NCBI RefSeq assembly: GCF_001509405.1
Contig: NZ_CP011502.1
Span: 1,240,001-1,304,000 of the forward strand
Direction: 5' to 3'
Source: Aeromicrobium erythreum
GTDB taxonomy: Bacteria > Actinomycetota > Actinomycetes > Propionibacteriales > Nocardioidaceae
Length of the DNA: 64,000 nucleotides
The translations under genes and the position numbers were made by a program. The stretch's first letter is position 1. Every line of letters starts with the position of its first letter. Of the stretch, positions 7,227-16,878 are shown piece by piece. Below the pieces are notes generated by a model that saw only the letters and a program-made list of their open reading frames with translations, had not been told where the DNA came from and did not search any database.

Positions 7227-10154
7227 GTGAGCGACATCTTCGGTACCCCCCGTCCCCGACCCGAGCCGACGCCCGGCGGGGTCGACAAGCGCCGGAAGGT
7301 GCTCGTGCCCACGCTCGTCACGCTGGCGGCGCTGCTGTTCCTCGGGTCGATCTTCACGTCGGTGTGGACCGACCGGCTCTGGTTCCGCTCGGTCGACTAC
7401 TCGAACGTGTTCACCACGGTGATCGTGAACCGCGTCGGGCTCTTCGCGGTGCTCGGGCTGCTGTTCGGGCTCGTCGTCGCCGCCAACGCGTGGCTCGCGC
7501 ACCGGCTGCAGCCCGACACACTGCCCATGCGCCGCGACGACCCAGCGTTCCGGTACCGGCAGGCGCTCTCGCCGGTCAAGCGTCCGGCGCTGATCGTGCT
7601 CGCCGTCGTGCTGACGGTCTTCGCCGGCTCCGTCGCGTCGTCGCGGTGGGAGACGTTCCAGCTGTGGCGCCACGGCACGTCGTTCGGCGAGCAGGACCCG
7701 CAGTTCAAGAAGGACATCGGCTTCTTCGTCTTCGACCTGCCCTGGTTCAACTTCCTGTCGTCGTTCCTGTTCGCGCTCGTGGTCGTCGCCGTCCTGGTGA
7801 GCGTCTTCGTGCACTACGTGTTCGGTGGCATCCGGTTCGCCGGACGCGGCCCGCGCTTCACGCGCGCGGCGCAGGTGCACCTGGCGGTGCTCGTCGGGTT
7901 CGGCGTGCTGCTGCGGGCCTTCGGCTACTGGCTCGACCGCTACAACCTCGCCGTCAACGGCTCCGGCCTGTTCACCGGCATCGGCTTCACCGACGCCAAC
8001 GCGCGGATCCCCGCAGCGAACATCCTCATCGGCGTCGCGCTCGTGTGCGCCGTGCTGTTCTTCGCGTCCGTGTTCGTGAAGTCGTGGGTGCTGCCGGGCG
8101 TCGGGCTGGGCCTGCTGCTCCTCACGTCGGTGCTCATCGGCGGTGTCTGGCCCTACGTCATGCAGTCCTTCCAGGTGCGTCCCTCGGAGCCGGACAAGGA
8201 GGGCCAGTACATCGCCCGCAACATCGAGGCGACGCGCGAGGCGTACGACGTCGCCGACGTGGAGACCGAGGACTACACCGCGAACACGACCCTGACGCCG
8301 CAGGAGCTCAACGCGTCGGCCGAGTCGCGCGTCAGCACGCGTCTGCTCGACCCGACGCTCATCTCGCCCGCGTTCCAGCAGCTGCAGCAGGTGCGCGGCT
8401 ACTACACCGTCCCGCAGACCCTCGACGTCGACCGCTACAAGCTGGGCGACGACGACATCCCGCAGGACGTCATCATCGCGGCCCGCGAGCTCGACCTGGG
8501 CGGCCTGCAGGACTCCCAGCGCAACTGGGCCAACGACCACACCGTGTACACGCACGGCTACGGCATCATCGCCGCGCGCGGCAACCAGCGCGGCGAGCAG
8601 GGTGAGCCCGTCTGGGTCCAGAAGGACATCCCGCCGGTCGGGGAGATCGAGACCGAGGTGCCGCCGCGGATCTACTTCGGCGAGAGCTCGCCGTCGTACT
8701 CGATCGTCGGACGACCCGAGGGCGCCGCACCGATCGAGGTCGACATCCCCCGCGGTGGCGGCTCGGGCAACGACGGCGCCGAGAGCGCCACGCAGAACAC
8801 CTACGACGGCGAGGGCGGCGTGCCCGTCGGCAGCCTCTTCCACAAGGTGCTCTACGCGTTCAAGTTCGCCGAGCCCAACATCGTGCTGTCCAACCGCGTC
8901 AACGAGAACTCCAAGATCCTCTACGACCGGCACCCGCGTGACCGCGTCGAGAAGGTCGCGCCGTGGCTGACGGTCGACGGCGACACCTACCCGGCGGTCG
9001 TCGACGGTCGCGTGGTGTGGATCGTCGACGGCTACACGACGAGCAACAGCTACCCGTACAGCGAGCGACGTTCGCTGCGCCAGGCCACGGACGACACGCT
9101 GACGCAGGGTTCGTCGCAGGCCGCGCTCCCGACGGACAACGTCAACTACATGCGCAACTCCGTGAAGGCCGTCGTCGACGCCTACGACGGCAGCGTGAAG
9201 CTGTACCAGTGGGACACCCAGGACCCGGTCCTCAAGACGTGGATGAAGGTCTTCCCGGGTGTCGTCGAGCCGCGCTCGCAGATCGACCAGAGCCTGCTGG
9301 AGCACCTGCGCTACCCGGTCGACCTGTTCAAGGTCCAGCGCAACGTGCTCGAGCGCTACCACGTGACGGACGCGCAGACGTTCTACGAGGACGGCGAGCG
9401 TTGGCGCGTGCCCGAGGACCCGGCGACCCCGTCGGGTCAGCCGAAGTCGCTCCAGCCGCCGTACTTCCTGACGACGGCGCGTCCCGGCCAGGAGGACCCC
9501 GCGTTCTCGCTGACCAGCGTCTACCTGCCGAACAGCCGCCAGAACCTGGCCGCGTTCATGTCGGTGAACTCCGAGGCGTCGAGCGAGGACTACGGGAAGA
9601 TGCAGATCCTGCAGCTGCCGAGCGACACGCAGGTACCGGGTCCGAGCCAGATCGCCAACCAGTTCAGCTCCGACCGCGGCGTGACGCAGGCGCTGCTGCA
9701 GTTCCGCCAGTCCGACGCACGGGTGCTCAACGGCAACCTGCTGACCCTGCCCGTGGGCGACGCGCTGCTGTACGTGCAGCCGGTCTACATCCGACGCACG
9801 GCGGAGGAGGGCAGCTACCCGGTGCTGCAGTTCGTGGCGGCGTCGTTCGGCGAGGAGGTCGGCTTCGGCCAGACCCTCGACGAGGCGCTGCGCGTGGCGC
9901 TCGGCCTCGCGGAGGGCTCCGTCCCCGACCCGGACGAGGAGTCCTCGGGTGGCGGCACCGGTGGCAGTGGCGACGGTGGCGCGAAGACGACGCAGGAGTA
10001 CCTGCGCGACGCCTCCGCCGCCTACTCCGCGGCCCAGAAGGCCCTCGAGGCCGGCGACCTCGCCGAGTACCAGCGTCGGATCAACCAGATGAACGCAGCG
10101 GTCGAGAACGCCCAGGACGCCCTGGGCCAGTCCGACCAGAGTGGCGGCGAGTAG
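7227..10154 (+). CDS. UPF0182 family integral membrane protein
   Basis: A 975-residue protein. About seven transmembrane helices occupy the first ~300 residues (for example TLVTLAALLFLGSIFTSVW and FFVFDLPWFNFLSSFLFALV). A large extracytoplasmic region follows, containing PPRIYFGESSPSYSIVG and the YVQPVYIRR segment typical of UPF0182. The C-terminus has a serine/glycine-rich acidic linker and a coiled-coil-like tail. GTG 7227 has GGAG 4 nt upstream. Function is unknown; it ends the conserved block, and the repeat array begins 19 nt downstream. Confidence 0.92.
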   Translation: MSDIFGTPRPRPEPTPGGVDKRRKVLVPTLVTLAALLFLGSIFTSVWTDRLWFRSVDYSNVFTTVIVNRVGLFAVLGLLFGLVVAANAWLAHRLQPDTLPMRRDDPAFRYRQALSPVKRPALIVLAVVLTVFAGSVASSRWETFQLWRHGTSFGEQDPQFKKDIGFFVFDLPWFNFLSSFLFALVVVAVLVSVFVHYVFGGIRFAGRGPRFTRAAQVHLAVLVGFGVLLRAFGYWLDRYNLAVNGSGLFTGIGFTDANARIPAANILIGVALVCAVLFFASVFVKSWVLPGVGLGLLLLTSVLIGGVWPYVMQSFQVRPSEPDKEGQYIARNIEATREAYDVADVETEDYTANTTLTPQELNASAESRVSTRLLDPTLISPAFQQLQQVRGYYTVPQTLDVDRYKLGDDDIPQDVIIAARELDLGGLQDSQRNWANDHTVYTHGYGIIAARGNQRGEQGEPVWVQKDIPPVGEIETEVPPRIYFGESSPSYSIVGRPEGAAPIEVDIPRGGGSGNDGAESATQNTYDGEGGVPVGSLFHKVLYAFKFAEPNIVLSNRVNENSKILYDRHPRDRVEKVAPWLTVDGDTYPAVVDGRVVWIVDGYTTSNSYPYSERRSLRQATDDTLTQGSSQAALPTDNVNYMRNSVKAVVDAYDGSVKLYQWDTQDPVLKTWMKVFPGVVEPRSQIDQSLLEHLRYPVDLFKVQRNVLERYHVTDAQTFYEDGERWRVPEDPATPSGQPKSLQPPYFLTTARPGQEDPAFSLTSVYLPNSRQNLAAFMSVNSEASSEDYGKMQILQLPSDTQVPGPSQIANQFSSDRGVTQALLQFRQSDARVLNGNLLTLPVGDALLYVQPVYIRRTAEEGSYPVLQFVAASFGEEVGFGQTLDEALRVALGLAEGSVPDPDEESSGGGTGGSGDGGAKTTQEYLRDASAAYSAAQKALEAGDLAEYQRRINQMNAAVENAQDALGQSDQSGGE

Positions 10155-10172
10155 GGGGCTCGACTCGCTCGG

Positions 10173-11725
10173 GCTACTCGACCGGCGAAGGTTTCGCTGG
10201 TCGAGTAGGCCGACCGGCGACGAAGGAGCTCGGTCGGACGTATCGAGACCACTCCAGGCGGTCGCTGGGAGCCGGCTCGCGCTGGGCCGTTGCCGGGTGG
10301 TCTCGATACGCGCCGACGTGCTCGCTGGCGCTCGCCGTCGCCGCTACTCGACCAGCGGAGCGTTTTGCTGGTCGAGTAGTCGCCTCCGCCGAGGGACGAG
10401 GCGTGAGGTGACGTGTCGAGACCACTCCAGGCGGTCGCTGGGAGCCGGCTCGCGCTGGGCCGTTGCCGGGTGGTCTCGATACGCGCCGACGTGCTTGCTG
10501 GCGCTCGCCGTCGCCGCTACTCGACCAGCGGAGCGTTTTGCTGGTCGAGTAGTCGCCTCCGCCGAGGGACGAGGCGTGAGGTGACGTATCGAGACCACTC
10601 CAGGCGGTCGCTGGGGGTCGGCTCGCGCTGGGCCGTTGCCGGGTGGTCTCGATACGCAGCCACGACGCTTCTTCGTCGCGCGTGGCCGCTACTCGACCAG
10701 CGAAGCGTTCCGCTGGTCGAGTAGTCGACGCCGCGACGAAGGAGCTGGCGTAGACGTATCGAGACCACTCTGAGCCCTCGCTGGGAGCCGGCTCGCGCAG
10801 GGCCGTTGCCGGGTGGTCTCGATACGCGCCGACGTGCTCGCTGGCGCTCGCCGTCGCCGCTACTCGACCAGCGGAACGTTTCGCTGGTCGAGTAGTCGCC
10901 TCCGCCGAGGGACGAGGCGTGAGGTGACGTATCGAGACCACTCCAGGCGGTCGCTGGGGGTTGGCTCGCGCTGGGCCGTTGCCGGGTGGTCTCGATACGT
11001 CCGAGCTTCGCAAGCTCGCTCGAACTACTCGACCGGCGAAGCGTTTCGCTGGCCGAGTAGCGCGGAGCCGCGACGAAGGAGCGTGCTCCGGGCGTATCGA
11101 GACCACTCCAGGGGGACGCTGCGGGTCGGCCCGCGCTGGGCCGTTGCCGGGTGGTCTCGATACGCGCCGACGTGCTCGCTGGCGCTCGCCGTCGCCGCTC
11201 CTCGACCAGCGGAGCGTTTTGCTGGTCGAGTAGTCGCCTCCGCCGAGGGACGAGGCGTGAGGTGACGTATCGAGACCACTCCAGGGGGACGCTGCGGGTT
11301 GGCTCGCGCTGAGCTGTTGCCGGGTGGTCTCGATACGTCCGAGCTTCGCAAGCTCGCTCGAACTACTCGACCGGCGAAGCGTTCCGCTGGTCGAGTGCCT
11401 CCACGAGCGCCAGCGAGGGGAGGTGTATCGAGACCACTCCAGGCGGTCGCTGGGGGTTGGCTCGCGCTGGGCCGTTGCCGGGTGGTCTCGATACGTCCGA
11501 GCTTCGCAAGCTCGCTCGAACTACTCGACCGGCGAAGCGTTTCGCTGGCCGAGTAGCGCGGAGCCGCGACGAAGGAGCGTGCTCCGGGCGTATCGAGACC
11601 ACTCCAGGCGGTCGCTGGGGGTCGGCCCGCGCTGGGCCGTTGCCGGGTGGTCTCGATACGCGCCGACGTGCTCGCTGGCGCTCGCCGTCGCCGCTCCTCG
11701 ACCAGCGGAACGGTCCGATCCCTGC
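10173..11725. repeat. Array of nine ~170-bp palindromic repeat units
   Basis: Two inverted-repeat modules alternate. Module A opens with TATCGAGACC (TGTCGAGACC in the second copy) and closes with GGTCTCGATACG about 70 bp later. Its nine copies start at 10241, 10414, 10587, 10757, 10930, 11095, 11268, 11425 and 11591, with spacings of 157-173 bp. Module B is a ~36-bp hairpin whose arms are CTACTCGACC and GGTCGAGTAG, at 10173, 10344, 10517, 10689, 10860, 11025, 11198 (first T changed to C), 11363 and 11521. The B copies near 11363 and beyond 11695 are degenerate. The linkers are themselves short palindromes of about three types. Open frames here are artefacts of the repeats. Confidence 0.9.
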
Positions 11726-11770
11726 TCGACCAGGGACGCGGGGCTTCGGGGGCAGTGGCACTCTGGGGGG

Positions 11771-12172
11771 ATGAGACGGGTCGGGTGGGTGCTGGTGGCG
11801 GTGGTCCTCGCGGGGTGCGGTGGCACCGGCGGGGGAGGGGGGAGCGGCAGCACGCCCTCGCCTGCGCCCTCGACGACTCTGCCTGACGACCCGACACCGA
11901 CCTTGCCGGACGACCCGACGCTGCCCGACGACCCGACGCCGACGGGCAAGCCGTCGGCGGCTCTGCAGACCGTCACCGGTGTCGTGGAGCGTTCGCCGGA
12001 GGACCGGTGCGTCACGCTCGCCGCGACCGGTCGCACGTGGGTGCTCACAGGAACGGTCGCCGGCCTCGAGGCCGGCGACCGTGTCACCGTGCGGGGCCGG
12101 CCCGACCCCGACGCGACCACCACCTGTCAGCGAGGACCGGTGCTCGTCGTCGTCGAGGTCGAGCGCGGCTGA
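11771..12172 (+). CDS. Small secreted lipoprotein with Asp/Pro-Thr repeats
   Basis: A 133-residue protein. The N-terminus MRRVGWVLVAVVLAGC ends in the lipobox LAGC, so it should be lipidated on Cys16. A glycine/serine stretch and a LPDDPT repeat (about residues 41-55) form a flexible wall-spanning linker. The C-terminal ~75 residues resemble a small beta-barrel (GVVERSPEDRCVTLAATGRTWVLTG...GDRVTVRGRPDP), OB-like in pattern. The ATG follows a GGGGGG run. The stop at 12170-12172 abuts the stop of the convergent subtilase. Function unknown. Confidence 0.75.
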   Translation: MRRVGWVLVAVVLAGCGGTGGGGGSGSTPSPAPSTTLPDDPTPTLPDDPTLPDDPTPTGKPSAALQTVTGVVERSPEDRCVTLAATGRTWVLTGTVAGLEAGDRVTVRGRPDPDATTTCQRGPVLVVVEVERG

Positions 12173-15100
12173 CTACTCCTGCTCGTCCGTCGTCGACGCC
12201 GTCGCCTTCGGAGCGAGCGGCTGAGCCGTCTCCGGGGCGGTCGGCGTCGTGGTCGTCGCCGACGGGGTCGGCTCCGGGGCCGATCCGGTCACCCGGACCG
12301 TCCCGCTGCCGAGCACCGCACCCTCGGACGAGATCACCTGCATCTCACCGAACAGCGAACGACCCTCGGTCGGCTGCGCCGTGGGCTCCAGCGAGCCCTT
12401 GACGACCGCCGTGCCACCGCGTGCCAGCTGGACGGGCGTGTCGTCGACCGCGAGCGTGCCCAGCCCCGTGGAGTAGAACACGTCCAGGTAGTCGTACTCG
12501 GTGCTGCCGGCCGGGACCGCGTAGCCGTCGACGACGACGGTGTACCTGCCGGCGGCGGGGGCGTCCAGCGTGACCGACTCCTCGGAGTCGCCGTCCGCGG
12601 ACTGGCCGGCCTGCGACCCGTCCGGGTTGAGGATGGCGAGGTCGAGGTCGGCGCCGGCGTCGGACGTGCTGCCGATGGTCGCCGTGAGGCTCGACGCACC
12701 CTCCGGGACGTCGACGGTGTAGGTCTGGCGAGCACCGTCGTCGATCGTCTTGCGCTCCGCGAGGGCGCTGCCCAGGTCGCCACCACGCGGCGTGACCGTG
12801 ACCGGACCGAACGCGTTCTTGAGCGTCCACTCCAGGGCCGTCGCGCCACCGTCGGCCGCCGGGGCGACCTCCTGGGAGGCGGGGTCGACGGTGACGCCCT
12901 GGACCGCGGCGGTCAGCGTGAACGGGTTGTCGAGCAGCGGCGACGTGCGACGCGACTCCACCTCGATCTCCCAGACACCCGGCAACGGGTCGGCGTAGCT
13001 CCGCGACGTCGGCTTGCAGGCCTTCGCGTCGCTGAAGTTGGTGTAGCACGCCGTCGACGCCGTCGACTCGACCGGGACGCCGTAGGGGTTGATCGCGATG
13101 AACCGCGTCTGGCTGCGCGTGGCGATGCCGGACAGGTTCACCTGCAGCGCCTTGGCACCCTTCGGCACCGACACGAAGTACGACGTCGACCGGTTGCGCT
13201 GGACCGTGCCGCGGTTCTCCTTGGCGAAGCTCGGCGAGGTCAGGCCCGTGGACTGCACGACGGTCACCATGACGCGGTGGTCGACGACCGGGGTGGCCGG
13301 GTCGTCGATCTCCACGATGGCCGAGTGCGCACCCTGAGTCTTGGCGGTGGCGGTCACCGGCAGGCTCACCGTGCGACCCCGCGCGAGCGTGATCGAGGTG
13401 GGCGCGCGGAACGTGCCGTCGTTGCCGACGATGCGCACGGTGTGCTTGACCGACTTGTAGGTGCCGGACGAGCGCGTGATCTTCACGTCGTACTTCTTGG
13501 CCTTGTTCAGCGTCTGACCGCCCTGGTCGGCGGCGCAGCGGTTGTACAGGCCCGTGCCGCGACCCGGCTTGGCCAGGAAGTCCGACAGCGGGGTGCAGAC
13601 CGGCGCGTCGGTGCGGTAGTCGGCCGTGACGGCCTTCTTCAGCAGCAGGCTCCACGCACCGGGCACGTTGAGCTGTCCCGTGCCCTGACCCGCGACCGTC
13701 TCACCGGAGAAGAGCTTCGCCGAGGAGTACAGCGCGTTGCGCAGCTGCTTGGGCGTCACCGGGACCTCCCGGGCGAGGGTGCCCGAGAGCAGCACGGCTG
13801 CCGCGCCGGCGGCCTGCGGCGAGGCCATCGACGTGCCGTTGAACATCGCGTAGCCGACCGGAAGCGTGTAGCCGGCCTCCTTGAGGTCGGGCTGCTTGAG
13901 CCACTGGGGCACGGTCGAGATCGCCGAGCCGGGGGCCGCGATGTTCGGCTTGAAGTCGCCGGACTCCGTCGGGCCACGCGAGGAGAACGGGTGCAGCGCG
14001 AGCGCGGCCGAGACGACCGAGCCGTAGTTGGCCTTCCAGGTCTCCTTGGAGATGGACGACGCGACGCTCACGACCTTGCCGGCCACGGACGGGTCGCCGA
14101 TGGTGTTCAGGCCCGGGCCGCTGTTGCCGGCGGAGATGAACAGCTGCACGCCGTAGTCGTCGATCAGACGGTCGTAGACCGTGGCACGGGCGTTGTTGGC
14201 GTCGTTGAGCGCGGGCAGGCCGCCGATCGACATGTTGACGACGTCGACACCGCGGTTGGTGACGAGGTCGACCATGCCGTCGAGCAGGGCCGCGGCGGTG
14301 CAGCCGCCGCCCCACGTGCACGCACGGCTCGAGACGATCTTGGCGCCGGGCGCCTGGCCGTTCATGGCGCCACCGAACAGCGAGTGACCGGCGGCGATGC
14401 CGGCGACGTGGCTGCCATGGGCGTCCTCGACGATGCCGATGTTCACGAAGTCGGCGGTGCCGGGCAGGTCGGCGGGCGCGAGGCTGACGTCCTCGCGGTA
14501 CTCGACGGTGAACGGCATGCGCTCGACGACGTCGGTCGACGGGTCGTCGGTGCCGAAGTGGCCGACCTGGAACTTCTCCTTGTACGGGCGCATGAGCTCG
14601 TCGTCGGAGAAGACGTTGTCCTGGTTCGCATCGACCCAGATGTCGTGGGTCGTCTCGTCGTAGAGGATGCCGAACCGGTCGGTGGTGTCGCCGTCGCGGT
14701 TCACGTCGCCGCCGGGCTCGCTGCCGGCGGTGATGCTCTCGCTGAAGCGGTTGACGCGGAAGGTGCCCTCACGCGGCGCGGTCCAGGTCTGGTCGGCGTA
14801 GGTGAACGTCGGGGTCGCCTTCACGGAGGTGAGCATGGCCCGCCACGTGCTGTCGTCGTCGAGGAGCGGGTCGGTGCCAGTGACCCAGTCGACGATCTTG
14901 CGCTCGCCGGTGCTGGTCTCCTGCAAGGCCGGGTGGTCGAGGTCGACGCCGGAGTCGATGATGCCGATGGTGACGCCGCGGCCGTCGTACTTCGGGTTCT
15001 TCGCGACGAAGTCGGTCGTGCCGGTCTCGCGCGTGGGCATGTACGGGTTGGCGTCGGGGGTGCTCGCGCCGGGCGCGCTGCTGGGCGCGGAACCGTCGGC

Positions 15101-15562
15101 GGAGACCTTGCCGGGGGCAGGGTCGTCGATCGGGATGGTCTCGTCGAGGTCGACGGCGTCGACCTTCGAGAGTGCGGCGACCTTCTCGACGCGCGAGGTG
15201 GGCACGCTGGCGCGGACGTAGCCGAGCTTGTCGTCGACCTTGCCGATCCAGGCGCCCGACGACTCCAGGGCGTCGACGACGGCCCCGGTGGCCTTGCGCT
15301 GGGTGGCGATCATGACGGTGACGCGCTTGTCACCGTTCTGCCGGGCCTCGGCGAGCAGCTCGCGGTCGGGCTGGCCGAGCTTGTCGCCGGCCGGCGCGTC
15401 CTTGACCTCGTCGGTCTGCGCGGCCCGCTCCGGGGCCTGCTCGACCTTGGACCGCGGCTCGTCGTTCGCGGCGTTCGCTGCGCCCGCCGAGGTGATGGCG
15501 AGCGCGAGCGCGATGGTGGAGGCGGCTCCTGAACGGAGCAGCCGTGTGCGGCGTGTGCGCAA
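12173..15562 (-). CDS. Secreted S8 (subtilisin-like) serine protease with PPC-like domain
   Basis: A 1129-residue exported protease. A Sec signal peptide (about 1-31, ending AANA) is followed by an I9-like propeptide (about 75-150). The catalytic triad is seen in GIIDSGVDLDHPAL (Asp about 201), DAHGSHVAGIAAG (His about 384) and FNGTSMASPQAAG (Ser about 576). Between Asp and His lies a large insert containing an EF-hand-like DVNRDGDTTDRFG segment. The C-terminus has Fn3-like and pre-peptidase (PPC) beta domains and a proline/threonine-rich tail. The TTG start at 15562 is supported by AGAGAGG about 9 nt upstream. There is no sortase motif. Confidence 0.93.
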   Translation of the reverse strand: MRTRRTRLLRSGAASTIALALAITSAGAANAANDEPRSKVEQAPERAAQTDEVKDAPAGDKLGQPDRELLAEARQNGDKRVTVMIATQRKATGAVVDALESSGAWIGKVDDKLGYVRASVPTSRVEKVAALSKVDAVDLDETIPIDDPAPGKVSADGSAPSSAPGASTPDANPYMPTRETGTTDFVAKNPKYDGRGVTIGIIDSGVDLDHPALQETSTGERKIVDWVTGTDPLLDDDSTWRAMLTSVKATPTFTYADQTWTAPREGTFRVNRFSESITAGSEPGGDVNRDGDTTDRFGILYDETTHDIWVDANQDNVFSDDELMRPYKEKFQVGHFGTDDPSTDVVERMPFTVEYREDVSLAPADLPGTADFVNIGIVEDAHGSHVAGIAAGHSLFGGAMNGQAPGAKIVSSRACTWGGGCTAAALLDGMVDLVTNRGVDVVNMSIGGLPALNDANNARATVYDRLIDDYGVQLFISAGNSGPGLNTIGDPSVAGKVVSVASSISKETWKANYGSVVSAALALHPFSSRGPTESGDFKPNIAAPGSAISTVPQWLKQPDLKEAGYTLPVGYAMFNGTSMASPQAAGAAAVLLSGTLAREVPVTPKQLRNALYSSAKLFSGETVAGQGTGQLNVPGAWSLLLKKAVTADYRTDAPVCTPLSDFLAKPGRGTGLYNRCAADQGGQTLNKAKKYDVKITRSSGTYKSVKHTVRIVGNDGTFRAPTSITLARGRTVSLPVTATAKTQGAHSAIVEIDDPATPVVDHRVMVTVVQSTGLTSPSFAKENRGTVQRNRSTSYFVSVPKGAKALQVNLSGIATRSQTRFIAINPYGVPVESTASTACYTNFSDAKACKPTSRSYADPLPGVWEIEVESRRTSPLLDNPFTLTAAVQGVTVDPASQEVAPAADGGATALEWTLKNAFGPVTVTPRGGDLGSALAERKTIDDGARQTYTVDVPEGASSLTATIGSTSDAGADLDLAILNPDGSQAGQSADGDSEESVTLDAPAAGRYTVVVDGYAVPAGSTEYDYLDVFYSTGLGTLAVDDTPVQLARGGTAVVKGSLEPTAQPTEGRSLFGEMQVISSEGAVLGSGTVRVTGSAPEPTPSATTTTPTAPETAQPLAPKATASTTDEQE

Positions 15563-15747
15563 GGTGGTGCGTCCTCTCTGCTACCGGACCGTGGACCGGC
15601 GTCCCCCCGTGGGACAAGGCGTGCCCGCCCTGGGAGGGGCGAGGCATGGGAGACAGTCTCACCCCGTGCCTGCTGGTGCGCCAGGGCTGACGGACCTGCA
15701 ATTGCGGGCTTAACCGTTTCGTCACCTTGGCGACGACGACGCACGAA

Positions 15748-15775
15748 GCCCCTCCCGGAGTGGTCCGGGAGGGGC
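15748..15775 (-). terminator. Terminator-like hairpin after the alpha/beta hydrolase
   Basis: A 12-bp perfect GC stem (GCCCCTCCCGGA / TCCGGGAGGGGC) with a 4-nt loop lies 34 nt past the hydrolase stop. On the minus strand only a weak T-run follows. It separates the hydrolase from the subtilase promoter region. Confidence 0.6.
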
Positions 15776-15808
15776 TCGGTGCGTGTCGTCCGCCGGGGCG
15801 GAGCGAGG

Positions 15809-16630
15809 TCAGCGCTGCAGGAAGTCGAGCAGCACGCGGTTGAGCTCCTCGGCGTGGCTCACGTTGAACCCGTGCGGGCCGTCGGCGACGACGTGGACGG
15901 TGGCGTCCTTCACCGTCTCACCCGTGCGCTTGCCGGAGACCTCGAACGGCACGACGGCGTCGCTGTCGCCGTGGATGACGAGCGTCGGCACGTCGATCTT
16001 CTCGAGGTCGTCACGGAAGTCGGTGTTGCCGAAGGCCTCGACGCAGCCGAGCATGGCCGTCGTCGACGCGGGCTCGACGAGCGCGATGGCCTCCTGACGC
16101 TGGGCCTCGGTGACCTTGAGCTCGTCGTTGGCGCTGAAGAAGTTCGTGGTGAACTCCTCGAGGAAGCCGGCACGGTCGTTGCTGACGCCGTCCTTGAAGC
16201 CCTGGACGTCCTCGGGCGTGAGGCCGCCGTCGGGGTTGTCGTCGGTCTTCAGCAGGTACGGCGGGACGGCGCCGGCGAACACGGCCGAGTGGATGCGCTC
16301 GGAGCCGCGCGTGCCGAGGTAGCGGGCCACCTCGCCGCCGCCCATCGAGAAGCCGACGATGGTCGCGTCGGTGACCTCGAGCAGCTCGAGCAGGCCTGCG
16401 AGGTCCTCGGTGAACGTGTCGTAGTCGTAGCCGGTGTCGGGCTTGTCGCTCGCGCCGAAGCCACGGCGGTCGTAGGTGATGACACGGTAGCCGGCCTCGG
16501 TCAGGGCCGGGACCTGCTCCGACCAGGACGCGCCGCTGAGGGGCCAGCCGTGGATGAGGACGACGGGGCGGCCGTCGCCGCCGGAGTCGGTGTAGCTGAT
16601 CTGGATGCCGTTGGTCTCGAGCGTGCTCAT
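15809..16630 (-). CDS. Alpha/beta hydrolase (non-haem chloroperoxidase-like)
   Basis: A 273-residue cytoplasmic alpha/beta hydrolase. The catalytic serine lies in the elbow VGFSMGGGE (about residue 96), the acid in IHGDSDAVVPFE and the histidine in DGPHGFNVSH. The oxyanion-side motif LIHGWPLSGASW and the YDRRGFGASDKP strand are those of the chloroperoxidase/arylesterase group. ATG 16630 has GGAGG about 8 nt upstream. Substrate is unknown. Confidence 0.92.
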   Translation of the reverse strand: MSTLETNGIQISYTDSGGDGRPVVLIHGWPLSGASWSEQVPALTEAGYRVITYDRRGFGASDKPDTGYDYDTFTEDLAGLLELLEVTDATIVGFSMGGGEVARYLGTRGSERIHSAVFAGAVPPYLLKTDDNPDGGLTPEDVQGFKDGVSNDRAGFLEEFTTNFFSANDELKVTEAQRQEAIALVEPASTTAMLGCVEAFGNTDFRDDLEKIDVPTLVIHGDSDAVVPFEVSGKRTGETVKDATVHVVADGPHGFNVSHAEELNRVLLDFLQR

Positions 16631-16878
16631 GGGATGTTCCTCCGTGGGTGTCGGGGATCGTGCGCTCTGGCTTCTTCGAGTCTGGTCGAGCAGGCCGACG
16701 GCGCAACTCGAACGTGCACGATGTGGTCGTATGCGATGTAACTCCTGGTCTCACCTCGTGGATGGATGCCCCTGGTTTGCCGCGCGCGGATGCCAGGACG
16801 GACGTACGCTCGCCGTGACGCACACCACACGGCCGCCAGGGTCGTCACGGTGGGGCGCGAGGCCGGGGAGGCGGACCG

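Noticed and set aside
6924-9362. Long minus-strand open frame, 812 codons
   Set aside because: Antisense to the UPF0182 gene; open only because of high GC.
10173-11725. CRISPR array
   Set aside because: Repeat units are long and palindromic with conserved linkers instead of unique spacers, and no cas genes are present.
10174-11897. Repeated short proteins ending LLDQQNAPLVE or similar
   Set aside because: They arise from translating the palindromic repeat array and have no start signals or conserved fold.
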